DNA from: Halovivax asiaticus JCM 14624 | GTDB taxonomy: Archaea > Halobacteriota > Halobacteria > Halobacteriales > Natrialbaceae | Assembly (NCBI RefSeq): GCF_000337515.1 | Contig: NZ_AOIQ01000017.1 | Location: 179,304-225,626, forward strand | Direction: 5' to 3' | Length of the DNA stretch: 46,323 nucleotides | In this document: piece after piece, positions 15,065 through 22,222 of the stretch | Layout of the letters: every line of letters starts with the position of its first letter | Position numbering within the stretch: position 1 is the stretch's first letter | Position numbers and translations under genes: made by a program | The notes under the pieces: model-generated | What the model saw: only the letters and a program-made list of their open reading frames with translations | Databases searched by the model: none | What the model was told of the DNA's origin: nothing

Positions 15065-15594
15065 GCCTTGATCACTCCGTTTTCTTCACTTCTGAGTACC
15101 CACGCGGCCGCGCCACCGGACATCAGCATCGAGAGGCCGACGCCGGATAGGACGCCAGACGTGCCACCGAACGGGGCAAATGGGTTCTCTCCGGTCGTCT
15201 GTCCCGTCGAGACCGTCACCTGTCGGCCGGCGTCGATCGAGTCCGACGTGGTGATTGCAGCAGCGGCTTCGCCGCCTGCTGTCCGCGTCGTGAGCGTGAT
15301 TGTGTTCTCCCCTGGAAGTAATCGTTCTCGCCGGATGGCGCTGGCCTGCGTGCCCTCGCCTGGTTGTGTGGATTCAGCGACGGTGACCGTCTTCGGGCGC
15401 TCGCCCTGGAGGTCGAACGTCAGAGTAAACGTGCCGTCCGAAAACTCCCAGTCGGTGAGGGTGAGGTCTTCGTCGACCGGCGTTCCCTCGACTGTAGTCT
15501 CGTTCGTCGCGTTCTGTGCCTGTGCAGTCGCGCCGCCCATGCCCACGGCCAGCGCGACCGCTATCGCCGTCATCGCCAGAAAAATCCGTTTCAT
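15061..15594 (-). CDS. Pleolipovirus ORF6-like exported membrane protein
   Basis: The ATG at 15594 begins a clear Sec signal peptide (MKRIFLAMTAIAVALAVGMG, cleavage near ATAQAQ). An extracellular beta-rich domain of about 110 residues with NATNETT sequons follows, and then a C-terminal membrane anchor (SGVLSGVGLSMLMSGGAAAW). The start lies two bases after the spike stop (TAAcgATG). An upstream in-frame extension is rejected because it overlaps the spike and lacks a signal. 177 residues; role in virion assembly inferred from position. Confidence 0.7.
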   Translation of the reverse strand: MKRIFLAMTAIAVALAVGMGGATAQAQNATNETTVEGTPVDEDLTLTDWEFSDGTFTLTFDLQGERPKTVTVAESTQPGEGTQASAIRRERLLPGENTITLTTRTAGGEAAAAITTSDSIDAGRQVTVSTGQTTGENPFAPFGGTSGVLSGVGLSMLMSGGAAAWVLRSEENGVIKA

Positions 15595-15596
15595 CG

Positions 15597-17405
15597 TTAG
15601 TTCCCCGTGACCTGCCCGACTCCCCAGGCGATACCAATTAGCGCGACCGCGCCGGCGATCATGCCGCCGCTTCCGCCGCCCTCCCACGGCCAGGACCAGC
15701 CGCCTCCTCCGTCGTTCTTCGCTTCCTCGTACTTCTTAATCAGCTCCTCTTGGCGCTCCTGCATCGCGGCCCATTCTTCCTCGGTGATGTAGTTGTCGTC
15801 AGTCTGTGGTTCGTTCTGGCTGAAATCGAGTTCCTCGACCTCGTTGCCGTCCGAGTCGGTGATCTTCTTGACCGTGAACGTCTCGTCTAACTGCACCGTC
15901 CAGTACTCGGTTTCATCCGTCTGAGAGTAGACGGCGACCCCCTCGATTTCGGTTATCGCGTTCTGCACCTGGCCGGAGATGTCCACCGTCCAGGCTGTCG
16001 GGTTGTCGGGATCGTCCGGCGTGAAGTCATCCGCTACGACTTCGGCCGACTCGCCGGCGACCGTCTCGATAACGTATCTCGATCCTTCGAAGGGTTCCGC
16101 GGTGAAGGTGACAACCCCGCCGTTGACCGCGCTCTCGTAATCTGACCAGGTGCCGTGCCCCTGGCTCACGTCGTAAGTGAAATACCAGTCGGCGGTACTC
16201 GTCTCAGGGTCGATCTCGTCACCTTTGCTTACTCCCCCGTCCGGCACGCTCGTTGGTGCGAGTTGCCCGTACAGGGTCGAATCGGATTCCTGCAGGTAGA
16301 TTTCCGCCTCGCGCTCGAAGTCGACCGGGATGTTGAGAGCCGCCAGGTCCTGGATCGCCTGGTTAAACTCGCCTTCGCCGGTACTCATCTCCGCGAGTTC
16401 GCGCGGCGTGAGTAGTTCCGCCGTATCGAGTTCACCAGCTTGGACCTGTCCGTAAACGCCATCTACCCAGGTGGTCAGTCCGTCCGAAACCTCCGTGATG
16501 ACGTTATTTAGTCGGTTGTAGACGGTTGTGGCGCCCTCACTCGATAGGTAGGAAATGGTTGCATCCAATCCCGTGACGGTCAACCGTAGGTCCTCGATGG
16601 TGTCAAGGCCATCGAGACTACCATCAACTCTCTCGACCCCGACCGGCGACACCTGAAGGGTGAAGTTCGACTGATAATTGTCGTAATTCCCGACGCAATA
16701 GATCTGATAGCACTGCAGATCAAACGTCGAGCCATCAGGGAGATCGACAGTTTTCGTAGCCTTCGACTTAATTTCTTTATCCTGCAGAGGGTCATGTTCA
16801 GACACCAACTCGAAATCGAACACATCACCAGTAGCCAAATCGGGGTGGTCAGAGACGGCCGCCCGGAACGAATAATATTCGTTCACGGCTTCGTTCCAAC
16901 TCTTGAAGTAGTTGGTTAGGACGGTGGTTGCATGGGCGTTCGCGGCCTCTCTCGCGGTCGCGGTTACTGTCTCCTGCGTGTCCTGGTTGTTGAGAGATTC
17001 GATGCCCGCGACTTTGCCGTCAGCGTACAATTGGTGACTCAGCCCCGTCTCTGCGATGTTGATGTTGTCGGTGAACGTCGAGTTGAGGGTGCTGAATCGG
17101 GTTTCTGCGGACTGATAAACCTGATTTTTCAGGGCGTCAGGAGTCAGCCCCTCCGGGGGATCGTCCGATCCGATCACTTCGTACTCGCGGAGTGCCCAGC
17201 CAGCCACCGCGCCAGCTGCCGCCGCGGTCCCAGCTGCGGCTACCGCCGAGCAGATCCCGCCGCAGATCACGCCCTCTGCGCGACCGACCGGAGAGAACGG
17301 CGGGACACCCGACACGAGGCCAACCGTCCCGACCGCACCGGCGCCGGCCATCCGAAGCACGTCGCGCCGGGAGACACCCTGTTGTGGGCTTTGGGCCGAA
17401 CTCAT
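15597..17405 (-). CDS. Virion spike protein (VP4-like), Tat-exported
   Basis: A 602-residue protein. SRRDVL at 12-17 is a twin-arginine signal, followed by an Ala/Gly-rich hydrophobic core and VGRAEG. A second hydrophobic Ala-rich stretch with CGGICSAV follows at about 50-70. The large ectodomain is acidic and beta-rich, then comes a coiled coil (EEEWAAMQERQEELIKKYEE, near 555-575), a Gly/Trp linker and a C-terminal membrane anchor (GGMIAGAVALIGIAWGVG). Head, stalk and anchor are the pleolipovirus spike plan: receptor binding and fusion with the host membrane. Start ATG overlaps the previous stop (ATGA). Confidence 0.8.
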   Translation of the reverse strand: MSSAQSPQQGVSRRDVLRMAGAGAVGTVGLVSGVPPFSPVGRAEGVICGGICSAVAAAGTAAAAGAVAGWALREYEVIGSDDPPEGLTPDALKNQVYQSAETRFSTLNSTFTDNINIAETGLSHQLYADGKVAGIESLNNQDTQETVTATAREAANAHATTVLTNYFKSWNEAVNEYYSFRAAVSDHPDLATGDVFDFELVSEHDPLQDKEIKSKATKTVDLPDGSTFDLQCYQIYCVGNYDNYQSNFTLQVSPVGVERVDGSLDGLDTIEDLRLTVTGLDATISYLSSEGATTVYNRLNNVITEVSDGLTTWVDGVYGQVQAGELDTAELLTPRELAEMSTGEGEFNQAIQDLAALNIPVDFEREAEIYLQESDSTLYGQLAPTSVPDGGVSKGDEIDPETSTADWYFTYDVSQGHGTWSDYESAVNGGVVTFTAEPFEGSRYVIETVAGESAEVVADDFTPDDPDNPTAWTVDISGQVQNAITEIEGVAVYSQTDETEYWTVQLDETFTVKKITDSDGNEVEELDFSQNEPQTDDNYITEEEWAAMQERQEELIKKYEEAKNDGGGGWSWPWEGGGSGGMIAGAVALIGIAWGVGQVTGN

Positions 17406-17971
17406 CAGTCGAACCTCCGTGCGAGTGCGAACGCAACCGCGGCCAGGATCAGCACGCCGGCCGCGAAGCCGGCCGTCTGTTCATCACCGATTACGCCGCC
17501 ACCCCCGCCGCCGGCTGTGGTCGTGTCCACGTCCGTCAGCGTGACAGCCGACGCGTTCCCGTCACCGACGACCAGGGCCATCCAGTCTTCGGCCGCCTCG
17601 AGCTCGACAGTCTCGTTCGATACGTCGACGGTGATCGCCGCGGACGTGTCCGTCGCGTTCAGCGTGGTCGTGGCGTTCGCGACGGCCGTCAGGTTCGCCG
17701 TGTCGGTGCCCGGATAGATCCAGGCCGTGACGTTCGTCTCCGTCGTGATCGCCGACTCGTTCGCGACGTAGGCGGTGACCTCCGTCGTTGCGTTCGTTAC
17801 TTCGACCGTCTCGTTGCCGATCTCGGTTCCCGTATCCGTGTCGACGGCCGCGGCACCCGTCGCGCTAAACAGCGCGATGAACCCGACCGTACAGACGATC
17901 AGGAAGATCGGGAGCGCCGCGAAGGTTCCGCGGATCAGCGTGTTGTGCGTATCCGGTCGCATGGGAATCAC
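17405..17971 (-). CDS. Exported Thr/Asn-rich surface protein with C-terminal anchor
   Basis: Signal peptide (hydrophobic ALPIFLIVCTVGFIALF), then ~120 residues packed with N-x-S/T sequons (NETV, NATT, NESA, NLTA, NATD, NASA), a Gly-rich linker and a C-terminal membrane helix (AGFAAGVLILAAVAFALARRF). The sequon density suggests heavy N-glycosylation on the particle or cell surface. GTG at 17971 overlaps the preceding stop; the ATG at 17962 is also possible. Placed between the VP3-like and spike genes, it is likely a second surface component. Confidence 0.65.
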   Translation of the reverse strand: MIPMRPDTHNTLIRGTFAALPIFLIVCTVGFIALFSATGAAAVDTDTGTEIGNETVEVTNATTEVTAYVANESAITTETNVTAWIYPGTDTANLTAVANATTTLNATDTSAAITVDVSNETVELEAAEDWMALVVGDGNASAVTLTDVDTTTAGGGGGGVIGDEQTAGFAAGVLILAAVAFALARRFD

Positions 17972-18396
17972 GCTCGGTAGGAGACGAAGACCGACGCAGC
18001 CGAGAGGTACAGCACGGCCGCCAGCTGCGTCATGTCGTGGTAGTTGACGAGGCTCTCGACGGCCGGAACGAAGACATACAGCAGCGGGAGCGCAAGTGCG
18101 GTCCCGATGACAGCCATCTCCTCCTGGCCGTGTTCCGTCTTGGAGTTCAGGATGTTCGTGACGATGATCCAGGCTTCACCACCGAGCGTGAGCAGCAGCG
18201 CCGGCGAGATCGAGACGCCCGCGATCGTCCACAGGGACTGCGTGAAGTCGTAGCCGCCGAAAACGTTGATCTGCCAGGTGAAGACGCCGACCATCAGCGC
18301 CCAGGTGATCGGGACGACGACGAGCGCCGCCACGTCGATCAGGTCGATCTGGTTGTTAGTCGTTCCGCCGCCGAACGTGATATTTCTCGCTGCCAT
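17968..18396 (-). CDS. VP3-like internal membrane protein
   Basis: 142 residues with four predicted membrane helices and short loops, starting MAARNITFGGG without a signal peptide. It is first in the virion operon and precedes the surface protein genes, exactly where pleolipoviruses encode VP3, the small multi-spanning protein on the inner face of the virion membrane. Role inferred from place and topology. Confidence 0.7.
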   Translation of the reverse strand: MAARNITFGGGTTNNQIDLIDVAALVVVPITWALMVGVFTWQINVFGGYDFTQSLWTIAGVSISPALLLTLGGEAWIIVTNILNSKTEHGQEEMAVIGTALALPLLYVFVPAVESLVNYHDMTQLAAVLYLSAASVFVSYRA

Positions 18397-18405
18397 AATT
18401 GGGTA

Positions 18406-18475
18406 CGGCCGAGGAGTCGGCCGTTGCCCTACCTACCCGGCCAATTCCCCTAACATATAGGAATCTAATAATATC
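18406..18475 (-). promoter_or_regulatory. Promoter and leader hairpin of the virion operon
   Basis: AT-rich boxes on the - strand (TATTATTAG near 18467-18475 and CTATATG near 18454-18460) precede the ATG at 18396 by 60-75 bases, so a leader of roughly 40 bases is expected. In it lies a perfect 7-bp hairpin, CGGCCGA/TCGGCCG (18406-18412/18417-18423). Confidence 0.45.
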
Positions 18476-18508
18476 CTCGTGGGTGCCTCAATAGATCCGT
18501 CGTAGATG

Positions 18509-18516
18509 TTTTATAC
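18509..18516 (+). promoter_or_regulatory. TATA box of the AbrB-like gene
   Basis: TTTTATAC centred 26 bases before the ATG at 18538, implying a leaderless transcript and fixing that start. Confidence 0.6.
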
Positions 18517-18537
18517 CAGATGGTTACTCGCTCCGCT

Positions 18538-18720
18538 ATGGGAGTCAGAGAGACCTTCGCCGATTGCGTGATGGTACAGGGACGGGATGCGGATGAGACC
18601 GTTACTGTGACCGTCCCGAAGGAGATCGCCGACGAGCTCGAACTTGAGCGCGGAGAACCGGCTCTCTGGCAGTGTGATGAAGGAGGCGAGTTCGCCCGAG
18701 TAAAGCGGCCAAACCGCTGA
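18538..18720 (+). CDS. AbrB/SpoVT-like DNA-binding protein, 60 residues
   Basis: ETVTVTVPKEIADELELERGEPALW is split over a beta strand, a P-K-E-I turn and the L-E-x-G-(E/D) loop, the swapped-hairpin pattern of AbrB/MazE-type proteins that dimerise and bind DNA. Divergent to the virion operon, so it could control that promoter; an activator or repressor role in the lytic switch is an inference. Start fixed by the TATA box at 18509-18516. Confidence 0.65.
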   Translation: MGVRETFADCVMVQGRDADETVTVTVPKEIADELELERGEPALWQCDEGGEFARVKRPNR

Positions 18721-19281
18721 TTATCCGACTGTTCTCGTTGGCGTTTTTGCTGGTGAGTGGCTGGCGCTTGCCGTCTTGGAAATGGCCTTAGCGAATTCCG
18801 CTTTTCCGCCGGCTAATTCCATCTCAAAGGTCCGCTCCCCCTCCGCTGATTTGATTGTGACTTTCACGTATCCAGGTTTGGTTTGAAGTCCCTCGTACAC
18901 GACGACGGCAGCAAGTACGCCTAACGACAGTCCTGCTACCAGGAGAAATGATTGTACTTCTGACTCTGCCTGTCCCATAAAGGCAATCGAGAAAAAACCG
19001 AGTATTCCTAACATCGCTCCAAGAACGATGTAACCCTCATCGTACTCTTTGGACTTCTGCTGTTTTACAGAAACTGTCCCAATGGCGTCCAAGAACAGGG
19101 ATTTGACGGTGATGGTCTCTCGCCCTCTGTCAGAACGCGTGAGCCAGAGTAGTCGGCGATCAGTGAGGAGGTATTTCCTACCGTTGTCTTCCCCCTCCTC
19201 TCCCTCTTCCTCAGCGTCTATCGCGGTCTCGTTGCTCTCGATGTGGGATTCGAGTAGTTGGTAATCCTTCTGCGAGCCCAT
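18721..19281 (-). CDS. PH-like membrane protein
   Basis: Residues 35-75 read KYLLTDRRLLWLTRS then ETITVKSLFLDAIGTVSV, a bacterial-type PH domain (bPH) pattern. Two adjacent membrane helices follow at about 86-130, and a second beta stretch, YVKVTIKSAEGERTFEMEL, completes a split PH fold. 186 residues, ending in a Ser/Thr-rich tail. The stop abuts the stop of the AbrB-like gene. Probably sits in the cytoplasmic membrane; function in the virus unknown. Confidence 0.6.
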   Translation of the reverse strand: MGSQKDYQLLESHIESNETAIDAEEEGEEGEDNGRKYLLTDRRLLWLTRSDRGRETITVKSLFLDAIGTVSVKQQKSKEYDEGYIVLGAMLGILGFFSIAFMGQAESEVQSFLLVAGLSLGVLAAVVVYEGLQTKPGYVKVTIKSAEGERTFEMELAGGKAEFAKAISKTASASHSPAKTPTRTVG

Positions 19282-19400
19282 CGGTCACCCCTGATTATCA
19301 CCAATCCGTCTTACACTTATCGGAAAACCGGAAAACCAGTTTCACTTTCACTAAGCGGCTTAGGGCACTCTCCTTTACAAATCGGCATCTCGTTCCTGCT

Positions 19401-19634
19401 GTGTCTTCGAAACAATTGGTCTCAGTCGACTCAGAGACGGATCGTTGGCGATACACCTGCCCACAGGGGCATCGATCCTGGGAAGTTACGAACAACCACT
19501 TCTGGTGTCAGCAGTGCGCTCGCACGCACAGCCAAGACTGTGAGCCGGAATTCGCCGAACTCCGGGATAAGAAAACTGGCGCGTTGATCCCGCGGGAGCG
19601 GTTGGACGTGCGGCTTCGAGGTGGCGCGAAGTGA
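19401..19634 (+). CDS. Small zinc-finger protein, 77 residues
   Basis: GTG at 19401 with a TATA-like TTTACAAA about 25 bases upstream (near 19373-19380). Contains YTCPQGH...WCQQC, a C/H-type zinc site, and a basic C-terminus ending LDVRLRGGAK. The next gene, the repressor, converges on it with two bases between stops. Small zinc-finger proteins next to the immunity repressor of proviruses tend to be transcriptional controllers; here that is inference. Confidence 0.55.
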   Translation: MSSKQLVSVDSETDRWRYTCPQGHRSWEVTNNHFWCQQCARTHSQDCEPEFAELRDKKTGALIPRERLDVRLRGGAK

Positions 19635-19636
19635 GG

Positions 19637-19900
19637 CTATTCGTCGCTCGGCTTGAGCTCGCCCGCGTCGATCTCGCCGGCGAGGTACTGCTCGCCGAGG
19701 TCGGTGATCTCGTAGTAGCCTTCTTCGGGTCTTTCGACGAGCCCGTATTGGAACAGGACATCGAGTCGCCGGCTCACCGTCACTCGGTGCTTGTCGATGT
19801 TCTTCGAGATTGTAGTCGGTCCAAGCTCCAACCCGGTATTCAGCGTTTCCAGAATCCGCTCATCGGTTGGATTCTGCATCCAGTCACCGGGTTCCCTCAT
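19637..19900 (-). CDS. phiH-type immunity repressor (winged helix)
   Basis: 87 residues beginning MREPGDWMQNPTDERILETL, the opening typical of haloarchaeal phage phiH1-repressor-like proteins. A winged helix follows: GPTTISKNIDKHRVTVSRRLDVL is the helix-turn-helix with recognition helix, VERPEEGYYEITDLG the wing, and YLAGEIDAGEL the C-terminal helix. It should bind the paired palindromes at 19955-19988 and shut off integrase and lytic genes while giving superinfection immunity, as ORF4 of SNJ2 is reported to do (memory). ATG at 19900. Confidence 0.75.
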   Translation of the reverse strand: MREPGDWMQNPTDERILETLNTGLELGPTTISKNIDKHRVTVSRRLDVLFQYGLVERPEEGYYEITDLGEQYLAGEIDAGELKPSDE

Positions 19901-19954
19901 CGTTCGTATCTAACAAAGCGAATTCTTACATCTTCCGAACCGTGTGATATTGGA

Positions 19955-19988
19955 TACGATATTGTAGTCTTTAGATTACGATATCGTA
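19955..19988. promoter_or_regulatory. Paired operator of the lysogeny switch
   Basis: TACGATATCGTA (19977-19988) is a perfect 12-bp palindrome and TACGATATTGTA (19955-19966) is the same box with one change. Their centres are 22 bp apart, close to two helical turns, as for cooperative binding of two repressor dimers on one DNA face. The pair lies between the divergent repressor and the integrase leader, directly before the TATA box at 19993-20000. Confidence 0.7.
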
Positions 19989-19992
19989 GCTA

Positions 19993-20000
19993 TCTTTATA
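19993..20000 (+). promoter_or_regulatory. TATA box of the integrase transcript
   Basis: TCTTTATA abuts the operator at 19977-19988, so a bound repressor would block it. Initiation is expected near 20025. Confidence 0.5.
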
Positions 20001-20018
20001 GTGGTGGAGTAGAGACTG

Positions 20019-20240
20019 GTGAGCCAACCGGAGACTCACGCGGTCCTGACTGTCCGTCAGGTCCGGCACGAAAATGCGGACTGGTGTATGGGCACCAGGT
20101 CCGCGGCGGCTCCGGTAAGAGAGGTACCGAAGCCATGTTCGAGATTCAGGCGCGGGGCCTTGAACGTCCCGCTCGACGACGCGAACCGTCCGCAAATCGC
20201 CATCCGATCAGCCGGGGTGAGCAATGAAGCGGCCGACTGA
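20019..20240 (+). CDS. Possible small protein before integrase, 73 residues
   Basis: A GTG-started frame whose last third (ALNVPLDDANRPQIAIRSAG) has good codon use and overlaps the integrase start by 17 bases. The first part has weaker codon use, and the TATA spacing would put transcription start a few bases after the GTG, so the true start may be further in or the frame may not be translated. No family recognised. Confidence 0.35.
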   Translation: MSQPETHAVLTVRQVRHENADWCMGTRSAAAPVREVPKPCSRFRRGALNVPLDDANRPQIAIRSAGVSNEAAD

Positions 20241-21246
20241 CCTTTCGCCGCGCGAGGCCTTCGAGCGGTATCTAAACGCTCGCAAGACCGAACTGACCGA
20301 CGAGACGCTCGTCACGTACCGGTATCGGCTGAAGCTATTCGTCGAGTGGTGCGAGCGCCAGGAGATCGAGACCGTCGACGAACTCGACGGCTGGATTCTC
20401 GATCAGTTCGAGTCCGCCCGATCGGGCCAGAACGTCGCTTCGTACACCCTGCACAACGAAATGGATACGCTTCAGGCGTTCATCGCGTACCTCGAACGGA
20501 TCGAAGCCGTGGGCGATGGGCTGGCCGAGAAGGTCCACGTCCCCGACGTTCCGGAGGACGAGCAATCCCGCGAGACGAAACTCGACGCCGAGCGGGCCAT
20601 CCAGCTGCTCCAGCACTACCGGACCAGCGACCGATACGGATCCAAGTATCACGTCCTGCTCGAAGTCGCCTGGAACACCGGTGCTCGACTCGGCGGGATT
20701 CGCGGGCTCGATCTCCGCGACTTCGACGCCGGCGAGCAGTCGCTCGAATTCGCACATCGTCCGGAGACGGACACCCCGCTGAAGAACAAGCTCAACGGCG
20801 AGCGAATCGTCGGGATTGACGGATCGGTCGCGAAGGCGATCTCGACGTACATCCGAACGAACCGCGCCGACACACACGACGACTACGGCCGCCAACCGCT
20901 TTTCTCGTCGCTTCAGGGCCGGCCGATAACCAACACCCTTCGAAGTTGGATGTACCGGGCGACGTTCCCGTGCGTGCATCAGCCGTGCCCGCACGGCCAC
21001 TCACGGCCGACGTGCGACTTCACGAACCACAGCAGTTCGAGCCAGTGCCCCTCGTCGCGAGCGCCCCACCACGTCCGAACCGGCTCGATCACCTGGCACC
21101 GTGACTGTGGCGTTCCCCGTGAAGTCGTTCGCGAGCGGGTCGACGCCAGCCAGGACGTGATCGAGAAGTACTACGACAAGGCGAGCAAGCGCGACCGGAT
21201 GGAACAGCGCCGACGACCGCACCTGCAGAAACTGACCTTCGAGTAA
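20224..21246 (+). CDS. int: SNJ2-family tyrosine integrase
   Basis: A 340-residue recombinase. The N-terminal SAM-like core-binding domain spans about 1-110 (LSPREAFERYLNARK...VTYRYRLKLFVEWC). Catalytic residues visible are Arg155 in NTGARLGGIRG, Lys near 187-189 in the beta hairpin PLKNKLNGERIV, H-x-x-R at 282-285 (HHVR), His292 and Tyr316/317 in KYYDKASKRD. Between R155 and the HxxR lies a Cys/His cluster (CVHQPCPHGH...TCDF, about 250-265) typical of the SNJ2-type haloarchaeal integrase family. It recombines the 15-bp core for integration and excision. Its stop lies 75 bases from attR. Confidence 0.9.
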   Translation: MKRPTDLSPREAFERYLNARKTELTDETLVTYRYRLKLFVEWCERQEIETVDELDGWILDQFESARSGQNVASYTLHNEMDTLQAFIAYLERIEAVGDGLAEKVHVPDVPEDEQSRETKLDAERAIQLLQHYRTSDRYGSKYHVLLEVAWNTGARLGGIRGLDLRDFDAGEQSLEFAHRPETDTPLKNKLNGERIVGIDGSVAKAISTYIRTNRADTHDDYGRQPLFSSLQGRPITNTLRSWMYRATFPCVHQPCPHGHSRPTCDFTNHSSSSQCPSSRAPHHVRTGSITWHRDCGVPREVVRERVDASQDVIEKYYDKASKRDRMEQRRRPHLQKLTFE

Positions 21247-21320
21247 CGATGTCACCGAATCACAATTCCCGATCGAGAAGAATCGCCAGACAAGAGAATT
21301 CCGTTGAGAGCGGGTCTAGA

Positions 21321-21335
21321 CCGCGCGGTCCCACT
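21321..21335 (+). repeat. attR core, 15 bp
   Basis: CCGCGCGGTCCCACT, identical to 3603-3617. Bases to its right (TTCTCTCGCC...) should have followed the tRNA-Pro gene directly before integration. Confidence 0.9.
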
Positions 21336-21805
21336 TCTCTCGCCGCGAGCAAACTCGCGAGCGGCGAGCACGTGACGAGCGCGCGATTTGAAGGAGACGA
21401 GTCGCAGCGCGAGCGTAGCGCGGTTCGGAACGAGTGCGAGGCCGAGCGTATGCGAGGCCTCGTTTGTGTGAACGAGGAGTGAAACGACCCGTGAACGAAG
21501 TGAGAACCGCGATGCGAACGGTGTAACCGTTTGCGTAGCGAGCGACCGTCTCGGCGTGGTTCACGATCCACGCGCTCGCACTTCTCCGCGACGTACGGAC
21601 GTGAGGAGCAGAGCGTGGAAACAAGTGGTTTGAATCAGACCGAGTTTCTGGGGAGCGTAGCGAGCAGGTTCTCGGGCGTGGGTTATCCCCGGTGAGTTCG
21701 ACCACGGTCTCCGTTACTCGGTCGAGTGCAACCGCTGACCGACGTTCATGAAAGCGACGGACGTCAGTAGTGGGTGTCGGCTAGCGTCCGGTTGGCGGTC
21801 GTCGA
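21336..21805. repeat. Hairpin-rich former 3' flank of tRNA-Pro, no gene
   Basis: This 470-base stretch is full of short inverted repeats: CTCGCCGC/GCGGCGAG near 21338-21367, CGAGGCC/GGCCTCG near 21437-21461, AACGG/CCGTT near 21517-21531. It also has the recurring motif GAGCGtAGCG(A/C)G (about 21413, 21535, 21653). Open frames here have arginine/serine-rich, repeat-derived translations and are not genes. The same motif family occurs behind tRNA-Phe at 42310-42700. Confidence 0.6.
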
Positions 21806-22087
21806 CTAGTCGAGTGGCACTTCCCGGCTCGCGCTGGCGCCCGACGGAGTCGTCTCGGCCGTACTGACACGGACGTCGCCAGCGGCGGTGACCGCCACGT
21901 CGTAACCGTAATACGAAAAAGAGACCGCTCCGGGCCCCACTCTGTCGGTCGTCGCGGTCGGCTCGAACAACGATTCTAGTGCATCAGTGTCGATGACGTC
22001 GTGTAGCGGTGGCGTGAGCGCTGTCGCGTCGACATCTTCTCGGTCGGCAATTTCGCGGACAATTTCGACCCCAAGGTCCCCCGTCAT
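21806..22087 (-). CDS. HalOD1-type output-domain protein
   Basis: 93 residues. VEIVREIADREDVDATALTPPLHDVIDTDALESLF, then a beta hairpin with VSFSYYGYDVAVTAAGDVRV, is the haloarchaeal HalOD1 output-domain pattern, a small domain found at the end of signal-transduction proteins or alone. Alone, it is presumed to be a response-output or protein-interaction unit. ATG at 22087 is preferred over 22096. It stands alone beside the provirus. Confidence 0.75.
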   Translation of the reverse strand: MTGDLGVEIVREIADREDVDATALTPPLHDVIDTDALESLFEPTATTDRVGPGAVSFSYYGYDVAVTAAGDVRVSTAETTPSGASASREVPLD

Positions 22088-22222
22088 TGCACACACGCAC
22101 TGGAAGCGGTCCTAAAACGGCTCCGGTTCGTCGGTGAGAGTCACGGATGCCGGCACCAATGGCCATTTCCGAAAGTCTCCGTTAACTCACTCAATCGGTG
22201 GCAGATGACGGGTAATATCGGA

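Larger units (their letters stand above)
3603..21335. mobile_element. SNJ2-like (betapleolipovirus-type) provirus in tRNA-Pro
   Basis: The element is bounded by a 15-bp direct repeat, attL at 3603-3617 inside the tRNA 3' end and attR at 21321-21335, so it is about 17.7 kb long. It carries an SNJ2-type tyrosine integrase at the attR end, a phiH-type repressor, and a collinear - strand cluster matching the pleolipovirus core: VP3-like membrane protein, Tat-exported spike with C-terminal anchor, two small membrane proteins and a VP8-like ATPase. Temperate SNJ2 (about 17 kb, also integrated at a tRNA 3' end) is the closest known model. Those comparisons rest on remembered family features, not a search. 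No core gene is interrupted, so the element may be inducible. Confidence 0.9.

Noticed and set aside
21249-21482. 77-residue frame after the integrase
   Set aside because: Spans attR and is built from the hairpin-rich repeats; not protein-like.
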